DNA from: Pseudorasbora parva
Lineage: Eukaryota > Chordata > Actinopteri > Cypriniformes > Gobionidae
Length of the DNA stretch: 64,000 nucleotides
NCBI RefSeq assembly: GCF_024679245.1
Contig: NW_027125108.1
Coordinates: forward strand, 86,759 to 150,758
Reading direction: 5' to 3'
Below the pieces are notes generated by a model that was given only the letters and a program-made list of their open reading frames with translations, had not been told where the DNA came from and searched no databases. This document shows, one piece after another, positions 23,601 through 33,018 of this stretch. Every line of letters starts with the position of its first letter. Positions within the stretch are counted from its first letter, which is position 1. Both the position numbers and the translations under genes were made by a program.

Positions 23601-26600
23601 CGCGAAATCGAGCGCTTAGTCCACAACAGAGACGCCACGCGTTTTATGCAACCGTTGAGAGGCTCTCCAGCTTACTGGGAGAAAACTTTGAGAGATCTGC
23701 AGGCTATGATTAGACAGTTAGGGAAGCCGACGTTTTTTTGCACGTTCAGCGCAGCCGAAATGCGATGGCCTGAAATCATAACCGCGATCAAGGCCCAGCA
23801 AGGTGAACAAATCGACTTTTCCGAGCTCGACTGGAACACGAAATGCGACGTGCTCCGTAGCAACCCCGTCACGGTAATGCGCATGTTTGAGAAACGCGTC
23901 GACGCGCTCATGACTCATCTGCTGTTGTCGCCCGCCGAACCCATCGGTAAAGTCGAGGACTACTTTTACAGGGTTGAGTTTCAAGCTAGAGGAAGCCCAC
24001 ATATCCATCTCCTTGCTTGGATAAAGGATGCGCCGGAGTTTGAGAGCGAACAGGATAAGGAAGTGTGCGACTTTATCGACCGCTACATATCCTGCCGGTT
24101 GCCCGATTCCGACTCTGATCCTGAGCTTCATCGCATCGTCACCGAAGTTCAGCTTCACAGCCGGAATCACTCCAAATCTTGCAAGAAGGGAAATGTATTA
24201 TGTAGATTTGGCTTCCCTAAGCTACCGGTGACTAGCACCACGATAACTCGTCCGCGACCGCCACGTCCCGAAGAAGAGGACGACGACGACGCGTCGGGAA
24301 GCTGCATGTTTGCGCCCCAAAACGGTAACGCTCGTCCCCAACCGCTGAACCCCGTCGACGAACAGAAGCGCAAAGACGACCGAAAAAGGGCGAAGCGACG
24401 CGCGGCCGAACTAAAAGCGATGAGCGACGCCAAAGACAAACTCAAGCCGGTGTGGGATTTGTTGAACGATCCCCAAGCCTCCTTCAACAGCCTGTCAGAG
24501 CTGCTGGCCCAGTGTAAAATGAGCGCGGACGATTACGCTAATTCCGTCGAGGCACTGTCCAATAACAACGTGATTTTGCTGAAGCGTGAGCCAAAGGAGG
24601 CTTGGGTGAACGGATACAATCCCGATTTGTTGAGGGCATGGAACGCCAACATGGACATTCAGTACGTTATTGATGCTTTTAGCTGCATCATGTACATGTT
24701 GTCGTACATTTCCAAGCCGGAGCACGAAATGGGCGAAATGCTAAAGAACGTCGTCAAGCACGTGCGCGAAAGTAACGTGAACGAGGAGGACGAAATGAAG
24801 CACATAATGCAGGCGTACTCCAAACATAGGCAGGTAAGCGCGCAGGAGTCCGTGGCGCGAACATGCAGCTTACCGTTAAAGAAGTGTTCGCGAAGCGTCG
24901 TGTTCGTACCGACCGACGACGACGCGCTTAAGATGAGTCTCCCGATTAGCGCGCTACTAAATAAAGATCCCGATTCAGAGGACGTCTGGATGTCGGGGAT
25001 CATCGATAAATACAGAGCAAGGCCTCGAACCCGAGAGTTCGAGATCATGTGTCTGGCCGATTTCGTTTCCGAATGCCGCATCGTTTACGGTCAACAAACG
25101 AAAGGGAAAAATGTTCACCGGCTGCTAAACGGTATGGGCTATTTCCAAAAAAGAAGCGTCGGTAAGCCTGCGGTTATTAGGTACGCGCGATTCTCAAAAG
25201 AAAAACAACCCGAAAAATTTTACGGTAGATTAGTCAAACTTTACATGCCCCATCGTTCCAACGAACAGTTAAAACCTCATCGATTTCCAACGTATGAGCA
25301 GTTTTACACTAGCGCATCCGTGGAGCTACCCACACACCCGGGTCTCCTGATGCCTGTTCGTGCCATCGTGCAAGCACGCCAAGAGAAATTCGAGAAAAAC
25401 AGCGAAGAAGTCGACAAGGCGTTCGATCAGCTGCAACAGCAGGGACCGTCCGAGAACGCGTGGACTGCTTTTGCACCTGAAGTCGAAGTCGACCGCTTGG
25501 AGTGCGTTGCGGAACGAGAAGACGTTAATCCGGAGGGGGAGAGTGCTGTACAAGACGATGTTCCAGAATACCGCATTCTGGAACACGGGGACGGAGTTGT
25601 ACCGCAAGTAGAGGAACCCCAGATGAGTGCCGAATTCGTTAGGGCGTTGTTTCGAAGTCTCAACGAGACGCAGGCAGCCATATTTTACACTGTCTGCCAG
25701 TGGTGTCAGCAGCGCGTGTGGGGTCAAAATCCAGAACCGTTTTACTACTTCGTATCGGGTGGTGCGGGTTGTGGCAAATCGCACGTCATCAAGTGCATCT
25801 ACACGGAAGCGTCGAAAATTTTGAGACAACTGCCTCAAATCCGAGAGGAAGGGGATCTCTCCGTGCCCACGGTAATCTTGAGCGCGTTTACTGGAACGGC
25901 AGCGTACAATATTTCGGGCAAAACGCTGCATTCCTTTCTTAAACTCCCGCGGAACCTGAAACCGCCGTATCAGGGACTCGGGAATGCTCTAGATGAGCTG
26001 CGAGCTGTATTGCGCGACGTCCAAATTCTAATCATTGATGAAATCTCCATGATTTCAAAGGATCTTTTTGCCTACGTAAACTGGAGATTTCAGCAAATCA
26101 AAGGCAGCAAGAAACCTTTCGGTGGGGTCTCTGTTCTCGCGGTGGGTGACTTTTACCAACTGCCACCTCTGGGTAAAGCCAAACCACTGTGCGTCTTCGA
26201 AGAGGATGTTTTGGACTTCTGGAAAGACCATTTCCAGATGATTACCCTCACAGAGATCATGCGTCAGAAAGAGGACCTTGCTTTTGCCCAGCTTTTGAAC
26301 CGGCTGCGTGTTAAGCCCAAGTCCGGCGACCTCCGAGAAGCCGATAGAGCGTTGCTACTTCAGGCCGTGAAGAACCCCGAAGACTGCCCGTGTGATGCAC
26401 TGCACATATTTGCCACAAACAAGGAAGTCCACAGACACAACTCCGAAACAATCGACGCTCTTCACACTGACATCGTCATCGTAAACGCAGAAGACTACAG
26501 GAAGGACCCGAGGACGGGAGGGATGAAGAGGCAAATGAAGCCCGTCGTCGGGAAAAAAACCGACCTGCTCGACACCGTTAAAATTGCGCTGGGAGCGCGC

Positions 26601-27788
26601 ATAATGGTGACCAGGAACCTGGACGTTGAGGAGGGACTCGTGAACGGATCATTCGGGAAGGTTTCAAATATTGTCCGTAAGACAAAAGATGGAACCGAGA
26701 CCGTTCAGATGCTTGGACTGACGCTGGACAACCCCAACGCCGGCAAGAATCACCGCAGAAAGGTGCAAGGTGAAGACGACGACCTGGTGTACATCGAGAG
26801 GTCCGAGGAAAGCCTGAGGAAAGGAGTGGTTCGTCGCCAGTTCCCCATCAAGTTGGCCTACGCCTGCACGGCTCACAAAGTTCAAGGGATGACCATGCAG
26901 AGTGCCGTAGTGTCGCTTAAGAAGATTTTCGAGCCGGGAATGGCCTACGTCGCGCTCAGCAGGACGACCTCGCTCCGTGGACTGCACATCACGGACTTCA
27001 ACGAGAAAAAGATTTATGCTGATTCTGCGGTCACGGCCTCGTTACGGAATATGACACGAGCGTCGTTTGGCGGAATCATGCCGCTTTTACAGAAGACGAG
27101 GGAGACTGAAGTGGATCAACACTTCAAAATCGTCCATCACAACACGGAGGGACTGTCATCCCACATCGAGGATATCCGAAGACACCACGAACTGCTTTTG
27201 GCAGATATTCTTTGCATGACGGAAACTCACCTGACCGGATCGTTCATTTCACCCCATCTGCAACTGCAAGGATACAACGCATTTATGCGAAATAGGCAAG
27301 TCTCCTACTCGACGCACCAAGAAATTGCAAAGAAAGATGGAGGTGGCGTTGTCATATTTTGTAAAGAGCATATTTCAGCTCAGCCTCGGCAATTTATACA
27401 AAATGTGACCGATCTGGAGTTTGTCGTCATCAAAGTGGATAGTCCCGTCCAATTGACGATCGCCGCCGTCTACCGGCCACCGAGCTATAGTCTCAAAGAC
27501 TTTTTGGACAATGTGAAGAGCCTTTTAGATTATTTGGAGATAGCGGAAAAACATCCCGTCATTGTCTGTGGCGACTTCAACGAGGACCTCTTGGGTACAG
27601 GGAAAAAAGCGGTTTTGGAATTGTTCCAGTCAAAGGGATACGCGCAACTGATCACCACAGCAACGACCAAAAAACGCACACTCCTGGATCACATCTACAT
27701 CTCTCATCCGGATTTGTGCCTTCAGGCGGGTGTGTTACATAGTTATCATAGCTATCATAACCCGGTGTACTGTATTTTGCGTACGTGA
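20280..27788 (+). CDS. Helentron Rep-helicase-endonuclease polyprotein, copy 1 (two coding exons)
   Basis: Predicted transposase for rolling-circle transposition. Coding exons are 20280-20366 and 20871-27788, giving 2334 aa; the unspliced frame stays open only because the intron is a (CA)n tract of 504 nt, a multiple of three. Visible order: C76/OTU-like cysteine protease region with C75/C77 and D206-S-H208; basic 18-aa repeats (about 382-487); Cys-rich zinc-binding-like region; Helitron-like N region; HUH site H1073-I-H1075; paired tyrosines Y1304 and Y1308 with K1311; Walker A GGAGCGKS (1659-1666); Walker B D1752-E1753; helicase motif VI near R2060; EEP endonuclease motifs N2120/E2122, E2147, D2264/N2266 and D2302-H2303. 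The final SDH motif reads S-Y2324-H2325. The start lies in AAAGGATGC, with A at -3. A 27-nt internal duplication adds nine residues relative to copy 2. The domain set and intact frame make an autonomous Helentron the best reading. Confidence 0.92.
20367..20870 (+). other. Intron of Helentron copy 1, (CA)n-rich
   Basis: The donor is AAG/GTACTG after codon 29 and the acceptor is TTATTTACAG at 20870. The interior is CA, CT and CACACTTATTCATTC repeats, which translate into a meaningless His/Thr/Ser-rich run. In copy 2 the same intron (54469-55392) is 924 nt with stop codons, which shows it must be spliced out. Confidence 0.88.
21928..22245 (+). repeat. 54-bp coding tandem repeat (18-aa basic repeat) in RepHel copy 1
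   Basis: Six units of a Lys/Arg/Tyr-rich 18-residue repeat with core RRYxTDTLFQ, the last one reading KRYAGDPEF. Units differ from each other and from copy 2. This is the most variable coding segment of the element; it may be a nucleic-acid-binding or nuclear-localisation linker. Confidence 0.85.
22401..22454 (+). repeat. 27-bp tandem duplication within RepHel copy 1
   Basis: The 27 bases 22401-22427 are repeated at 22428-22454 with two substitutions, giving VGQAIESAI twice in the protein. Copy 2 has a single unit. The duplication is in frame and accounts exactly for the nine-residue length difference. Confidence 0.93.
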
Positions 27789-28075
27789 GTTTTTGTCGTA
27801 AATGGCTATTGCGGCGCGCTTAGCTAGAATCAAAATCAACCCATTGGGCCACTGAATCCGCATTAACGACAACAGATGGGGCAACAGCCTTAGTCCTAAT
27901 GGGTTGTTATCATAGCTATCAAAATGCGGTGTACTGTATTTTGCGTACGTGACTTTGTGTTGTAGATGGCTATTGTTGTGCGTTTAGCTAGTATGCCATA
28001 CGGAACCAACCCATTGGGCCACTGAATCTGCATTAACGACAACAGCTGGGGCAACAGCCTTAGTCCTAATGGGTT
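27742..28075 (+). repeat. 3' tandem repeat (about 164-170 bp, two units) overlapping the RepHel stop
   Basis: Unit 1 starts at 27742, inside the last codons, and unit 2 at 27906; both begin GTTATCATAGCTATCA and run through TGTACTGTATTTTGCGTACG. Each unit contains an inverted repeat CAACCCATT (27837, 28007) with AATGGGTT (27898, 28068). Conserved at 62237-62570 in copy 2. This may be part of the element's 3' terminal architecture. Confidence 0.8.
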
Positions 28076-28262
28076 TGGCGGCGCGTATGGTTGTGTTGAG
28101 ATGAGTCATACGGAACCATAACATGGGGCTAGGACAGCCAATGCTATGGGTTGGCGCGTATGGCTGGGTTGCAGTTTGATTGTGCGTTGTACGGTCGGCT
28201 CGAGATTTTGTGACGTTCGTAACCAAAAAACGCCTCGTATTAGCGACGTATTAGTAGTGCAG

Positions 28263-28941
28263 CAGCTCCAGGGAGGACACGGCGGCAGCGGCGGATCCAG
28301 TGAGGAGTCATGTGCCAGCTCCAGGGACGACACAGACAGTGGCAGTGAGACACGAGGACAGCAAGGTAAAGCAATACATGGTAATAAACTGTTGTAATTT
28401 AATGTTTGTTGTGATTTTTTACCTTATAATACAAGTTTTAAGTTGAATTTGTGTTCAGTCTGTACGATTTGTGACAATTTGTATTTGATGCATTTTATAA
28501 AGTCCCCTTTTATCCTGTTGTCGATGTGTGCAGGAAGAATTTGGAGACGACAGCAGTGCTGTCTGTGACCGGACATCAGTGCGCAATACCATATGAAGCT
28601 AGGTGTTTAAACATCTCGCTTAAGTCACTGTACCACTGCACATCATAACCACATTTGGAGGAAACTGTTAAATCTAATATTGGTTTTGATGTTTTTCAGA
28701 AACCGGCCATTTGAAGTCAGAATGTCTGAGAGGAAGCTGGACACCAATATATGGACTCATTTCTTTCTGCAAGGTTTTCTGGTGAGTTTACTTTTATTTA
28801 TCTCTTACATTTTTTTTAGTACTTGTGTTTTTAGTGATCCCAATATTCATTTCTCAATTTCATGCCCAGGGGACGGGACCACATGTGTATGGCGTTGAGG
28901 ACAACGCTAAAGACTGAACAAGCACAGCTAGAAGCACAGGG
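28263..28941 (+). other. Exon-like blocks downstream of RepHel copy 1
   Basis: Blocks with plausible splice sites: 28263-28365 (donor CAAG/GTAAAG; GC-rich, would encode a Gly/Ser/Asp-rich stretch with GGHGGSGGSS), 28534-28602, 28700-28791 (donor CTG/GTGAGT) and 28870-28941. Joining the last two reads MSERKLDTNIWTHFF..., but copy 2 has lost that ATG and hits a stop. So either these are non-coding 3' exons or a decayed captured gene fragment. No product is claimed. Confidence 0.35.
28383..28388 (+). terminator. Candidate poly(A) signal AATAAA, Helentron copy 1
   Basis: The first canonical AATAAA after the RepHel stop codon, about 600 bases downstream. Conserved at 62899-62904. Its use is inferred only. 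Confidence 0.35.
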
Positions 28942-29099
28942 GTAAAGTATGTCAGCACTGCGGATGTCCATAATCAGGTTTGGTTCATTTAGTTTTAAGG
29001 TAATACAAATGCAAACAAATAATGTGTAATACTAAACTGTTTTTTTTTTGTCTCCTTGTGTGCATGTGAGTGTGTATGCGTTTGTTATAGACTGCGCGT

Positions 29100-29133
29100 T
29101 TGTGTGTGTGTGTGTGTGTGTGAGTGAGTGAGA
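29100..29133. repeat. (TG)n / (AGTG)n microsatellite
   Basis: TG dinucleotide run followed by GAGT repeats; the counterpart is at about 63607-63637. Flanking sequence 28942-29235 otherwise shows no gene. Confidence 0.9.
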
Positions 29134-29235
29134 GAGTGAGTGTTAGATAAAGAATGAATGGAGAGTGAATGTTCCTTTCCAAGGATCGCCACCTTGTCGT
29201 TGGTGGAAAGGCTTGTGTGTTCCAGTGATCCCTAA

Positions 29236-29379
29236 CGGCCGTTTCACACTGCAAGCATGAGCTTCACGTCAGCAAAACTACACACACACTCTGTGTCAAT
29301 GCACTCTTTGCTTGTCATGCACACTGGAAAACATATACACTGCTCATGCGCTGCTCAAGCTTGCAGTGTGAAACGGCTG
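29236..29379. mobile_element. PIF/Harbinger-like MITE (144 bp) with TAA target duplication
   Basis: The left terminus CGGCCGTTTCACACTGCAAG and the complement of the right terminus CAGCCGTTTCACACTGCAAG match over 21 bases with one mismatch. The element is flanked by TAA on both sides (29233-29235 and 29380-29382), and a 3-bp TWA duplication is typical of PIF/Harbinger. There is no coding capacity. The copy-2 counterpart is 63741-63882. Confidence 0.75.
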
Positions 29380-29382
29380 TAA

Positions 29383-30260
29383 GAGTAAGCGGCTTGCTTA
29401 AGGGTGAGGTTCCAGACTAAGTGCGATCCAAATTGCCATTAATTAAATAAAAGTACATTTTTTAACATAATTTCATGGTTTTGTCTTTCTTCATCATTTT
29501 ATAATCAAATATTGTGTGACTGTTGCATGCAAAATTATCCATTCAATTCTCAGTTTCCAACAGGCATACTTGTGCATTACATCAACATCTGACGTTTGTG
29601 ATAATTTGGTAAATGACCAGCCATAGTAATGAAATTGAGAGTCATGTTTAATGCTTATCATCCTTAGATCAACTATAATACATTCCTGGGATTCCTCATG
29701 TAAGTGAATCGGTACATATGTCCATTTTGTAAATGTATGCTCCTGAATGTGATGGTGAGAAAAAAAAATGTTCTGGGTTTAAATCTGATGCTGTATAGTA
29801 TTTCCTCAGTAAAACTAATTTACCAGCCTCAATTAACAATACATTTTGAACTACAGAGATCCAGGTATAGTGACAGATAGATGGTCCTTTAAAATGGCTT
29901 TTTATATACTCGTTATATACATGTCTGTGCTTCAAACTAATTTAAAATCACATATCTAATGAGTATTTGTTCAGTGTTCACTGCACAATAAAACATTCAT
30001 CAGTCTTACTTCATGCTAACAAACTATCATTTGACAAATGTAAGACACTACACCTTTGATATTGCTATGGCAGTAATGAGCATGCACATTCTAAATGGTG
30101 TTTTAATCCTGAAGTGTGCATAAATGGAGACATATTGATAGATTTAGGCATAAAACCAAAGAAACATGAAGCTAATAAATATACAATTACAATATAATAT
30201 GATTTCCATGCAGTTCGGGGTAATTTTACTGTAATAAAGCACGTTTACATACCAACCAGG
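29383..30260. other. AT-rich interval with no recognisable gene
   Basis: No convincing coding frame, splice pattern or inverted terminal repeat was seen. Up to about 29498 it is still shared with copy 2; beyond that the window offers no comparison. Confidence 0.6.
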
Positions 30261-30465
30261 CTTTTTTTAAAATCTTGTAATGTTGCTAAAATGTGTGTCA
30301 ATAGGAAATGTCAGTGTACATATGCAAACATTTATTGTACCTTTAATAAATTTTTTTTTTAAAAAATCCAGTGACCTTAGCTGTATAAATCGTGCATATA
30401 CTGTAACAAGTAGAATTAGGTACTGTCCCTTTAAGGCGGAAATGCACAACAGAATGATACTCCAT

Positions 30466-30499
30466 TATAAATACTGAGGCAACCGCTGCTGCTTCTTCA
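30466..30499 (+). promoter_or_regulatory. TATA promoter of the SGNH-like gene
   Basis: TATAAATA at 30466-30473. Just over 30 bases downstream, pyrimidine-rich TTCTTCACTCTTCTTC (30493-30508) contains a TCA at 30497-30499, a good initiator. The ATG follows at 30512, so the 5' UTR would be about 13 nt. The compact TATA layout resembles that of replication-dependent histone genes, matching the 3' end of this gene. Confidence 0.6.
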
Positions 30500-30511
30500 C
30501 TCTTCTTCGAG

Positions 30512-31090
30512 ATGGCTGACAATCGCATTCCTTCTGTCTGGTTAGTTGGTAGCTCCATTGTTCGAAGGCTGCACTCTCATGTGTGTGCACAGGGCATGGA
30601 CAGGAGCTTTGGTCTTAGCGCCAAGGTGACTTGGGAAGGCAGAGGGGGCAGACGCTGGGAACACTTGCTTCCAGTGTTGCGCTCTCTCTGGGCCAAGGCT
30701 CCTGCTCCGGAGGTCCTGGTCATACACCTGGGAGGGAACAGTCTGTGCCGGGAAGGCCTTCGCCGTACTGATTTTCTTCGGGAGGTGAAGGCCGACCTGG
30801 TGGAAGTCTTCAGACTGTTCCCCAACACCAGGATCCTCTTTTCGGGCATTCTGCCACGTCTGAACTGGAGAGGTCGGACTGGCAGGACGTCCTACGGGAT
30901 CGAGAGGAGCCGCCGGTGGCTGAACAGCGCGATATCCGACTTCTTGGCCGGGAGACGGATGCGCTGCATTCGGCACCGAAACATCGGCGTGACTCATCTC
31001 TGCAGAGACGGAGTCCACCTGAGCCCTGAGGGTAATGAGCTTCTGCGCAGCAACATCACGGAAGCTCTGCGGGTGGAACTCCAACGATGA
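30512..31090 (+). CDS. SGNH-hydrolase-like protein, intronless, 192 aa
   Basis: Single uninterrupted frame with a good start context (TTCGAGATGG). SGNH/GDSL blocks are visible: block I WLVGSSIVRRL with candidate nucleophile S15, a block II-like glycine region (E42-GRGG), block III GGN at 74-76 inside VLVIHLGGNSL, and block V D166-G-V-H169 inside LCRDGVHLSPEGN. The block I Ser, block III Gly/Asn and Asp-His pair expected of a working esterase fold are all present. No signal peptide or membrane segment is seen, so it is probably cytosolic or nuclear. SGNH domains of this kind occur in fish mobile elements such as Ngaro-type retroelements, but no recombinase or reverse transcriptase lies next to this one. 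It has its own TATA box and a histone-type 3' end, suggesting an independently expressed, possibly cell-cycle-linked gene. Substrate unknown. Confidence 0.8.
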   Translation: MADNRIPSVWLVGSSIVRRLHSHVCAQGMDRSFGLSAKVTWEGRGGRRWEHLLPVLRSLWAKAPAPEVLVIHLGGNSLCREGLRRTDFLREVKADLVEVFRLFPNTRILFSGILPRLNWRGRTGRTSYGIERSRRWLNSAISDFLAGRRMRCIRHRNIGVTHLCRDGVHLSPEGNELLRSNITEALRVELQR

Positions 31091-31102
31091 AGCAGCAACA
31101 AC

Positions 31103-31142
31103 GGCTCTTTTAAGAGCCACCCACTTCATTCAATTAAAGAGC
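31103..31142 (+). terminator. Replication-dependent histone 3' stem-loop and U7-type downstream element
   Basis: Stem GGCTCT (31103-31108), loop TTTA, stem AGAGCC (31113-31118), preceded by CAACAAC and followed directly by ACCCA. This is the canonical histone mRNA stem-loop normally bound by SLBP. AAAGAGC at 31136-31142 fits the purine-rich histone downstream element recognised by U7 snRNP at the usual distance. It starts 13 bases after the SGNH stop codon. Cleavage would be expected just after the ACCCA, giving a non-polyadenylated mRNA. Confidence 0.88.
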
Positions 31143-31640
31143 ATTTTTCCAGGCATGTCGAATTATGTCTTCACGGTAACTAATGTTCTAAATATACTTT
31201 AAAACGGTTGCCATATATAGCTAAAAAAAATAACCTTTTCACTCTAACAGCATGGGATAAAGCAATATGCCCCAATAAGTGTAAAATAAATCTAAAGAAA
31301 TGTTTCTATAGATGGAAAAAAATAAGATAATAAACATATGATCACTTTTATTTTATTTATTATTACATTCGTGTAGTAAATGCAAGTGCAGTGTGCAGTA
31401 AGTTACAGGTCTGCGCGGGATTTTTTTTTCTCCCGCTCTCCGACTGTTCCGACCAGACATGGCTCTATATTTAGGGCTGCTTTAAAGTTGAATTCATTAT
31501 TTTATTTTGTTGTAATTATTGTAAAAGTAAAACATAATGTGTTTGTGTCTATAATCCCTTAATCATAATTGTGATCATGCTGTCTGCCTAAATTAACGGC
31601 TGGCCCGCACGCTTTGCTTTTACCTATTAGTGCCACTGTA
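31143..31640. other. AT-rich interval with no recognisable gene
   Basis: No coding frame or splice structure that I can support. From about 31508 it is the upstream part of the first of two tandem repeat units described next. Confidence 0.55.
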
Positions 31641-31940
31641 TAGTGTCATATCTAGTGGCGCAGTCAGGTAAGCGGGTGGTTTATGATGCATAGTTTTGTT
31701 TTGACGTGACTGACATGGCTTCGAATCCGCGTTCGGCATAGTCCATTTCTCTTCCTTTTGCCATCACATTGGAAAGGTATTTACTTTCAATTAAAAAAAA
31801 ATATGACAATTAACACACATGACAATTATTAAAATAAAATATTATTCACAATTACGACAGAATATGATTTATATTTTAAGGCATTTTGGGAATAACTCAG
31901 AGCAGGTGACACAGCCTCTATTTTCTTTCTTTTGTTACAA
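31508..31940 (+). repeat. tRNA-derived SINE-like repeat, unit 1
   Basis: Contains a polymerase III A-box-like TGGCGCAGTCAGG (31656-31668) and a B-box-like GGCTTCGAATCC (31717-31728), about 60 bases apart. The upstream part (GTAAAACATAATGTGTTTGT) and downstream part (CACATTGGAAAGGTATTT) are shared with unit 2. Box spacing is longer than in a normal tRNA, and a cloverleaf is not evident. Confidence 0.6.
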
Positions 31941-32259
31941 TTATTCTACTCATTATAAAAGTAAAACATAATGTGTTTGTATCTATAATTCTTTAACATA
32001 AGTGTGATCATGTTGTCTGCCTAGGGCAAATTTTTTTTTGTTTTAAGACCTATTGTTGCCTTGTCTTTATGTGTTAGTCAGTGGCGCAGTCAGTTAAGCG
32101 GGTGGTTTACGGTGCATCATTTTGATGTGATTGACGTGGCTTCGAACCCGCGTTCGGGAGAGTCCACTCCTTTCCCTTTTGTCATCAAATATCACACTGG
32201 AAAGGTATTTGCTTTCAATAAAAAATGATGGCAATTAACACACACAACACACACAATCA
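31941..32259 (+). repeat. tRNA-derived SINE-like repeat, unit 2
   Basis: A-box-like TGGCGCAGTCAG at 32082-32093 and B-box-like GGCTTCGAACCC at 32138-32149, 426 bases downstream of unit 1. The shared flanks show a tandem duplication rather than two independent insertions. The unit ends where the satellite begins, near 32260. Confidence 0.6.
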
Positions 32260-32363
32260 TTGTTGGGCTCTTTTGACTCAGACTGGTAAATAGCCTTTAA
32301 ATATCACACACAATATCATATAGGGTGTGCTTGACAGACATGTTGCAGTCACTTGCAATAACA
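32260..32363 (+). repeat. Diverged partial A-unit tail at left edge of array 2
   Basis: TGTTGGGCTCTTTTGACTCAGACTG and the following AAATATCAC resemble the last part of the A unit, then GCAGTCACTTGCAATAACAG leads into the first junction block. Divergence is expected at an array edge. Confidence 0.7.
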
Positions 32364-33018
32364 GGGCCCCGAGTTTTGCCACGGCAAGCACCACTCACAA
32401 TTTCTTCAGGAATTGTACTTTCTAGTATTGTAAATACTATTCACTTTTTCAAAACTTTGGCACGCTACTCCTCCGGCACCGTTTGTCACAGACCCACGGA
32501 TGAGGTGTCAAATCGACCGACTTATTGAGGAGAGGTGTGCTATGTCTTTTCTAAGGGATCGGATGAACGATCTCCGTTTTGGCGGGAAAAAAATCCTCCC
32601 GGAAAAGTCCCATAGACTTAACATTGGCAGTACTGTGTCAGATCATATATTCGGATCAGAAGGTCGTAGAGACTTGAGGGTAGGCTCTTTTGACTCGGCC
32701 TATCAAGTAGACAATCAGTAGTGACATCACAACTTCATAGCCACTCCCTAGCAACTATTTAAACCACCCTAGCAACCGTATTTCAACATTAATAAGCCAT
32801 ATCTCAGTACCACACCATTGTACACATACAGAGTTGGGCTCTTTTGACGCAGACTGACAGTTAGTCTTTAGATATCACCCCTTAAACTGTTTAAGTACAC
32901 CATAGCAACCATTTCGACCACCCTAGCAACCATACAAACACATAAAGAAGCCATATCTCAGCCCCACAACATCTTACAGACATGGGGCTGGCTTATTTTG
33001 CAGTCTCTTGCAATAACA
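32364..33018 (+). repeat. Satellite A unit, 655 bp
   Basis: Complete A unit, first full unit of array 2; looks identical to the consensus A unit. Confidence 0.92.

Larger units (their letters stand above)
16918..29498 (+). mobile_element. Helentron-type (endonuclease Helitron) segment, copy 1
   Basis: This segment aligns throughout with 50937-64000 and carries a full-length RepHel gene with a C-terminal endonuclease domain, the hallmark of Helentrons. True termini could not be set: homology between the two copies runs into the satellite on the left, and the window ends before the right end of copy 2. The limits given are those of the visible homology outside the satellite. Confidence 0.75.

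Noticed and set aside
25326..25931. 201-residue antisense frame inside RepHel (and its copy at 59821)
   Set aside because: Lies wholly opposite the helicase coding region, has no domain, and both copies follow from sense-strand conservation.
20280..27788. Continuous 2502-residue reading frame through the CA-rich stretch
   Set aside because: The His/Thr/Ser-rich part is a (CA)n intron with good splice sites; in copy 2 the same intron is longer and contains stops. The spliced 2334-residue model is preferred.
30542..31129. 195-residue antisense frame over the SGNH-like gene
   Set aside because: Opposite strand of a GC-rich coding exon; the sense frame has the SGNH motifs, promoter and histone-type 3' end.
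31650..31735. Functional tRNA gene
   Set aside because: A- and B-box-like motifs are present, but box spacing is too long and no acceptor stem or anticodon arm can be drawn; a tRNA-derived repeat is more likely.
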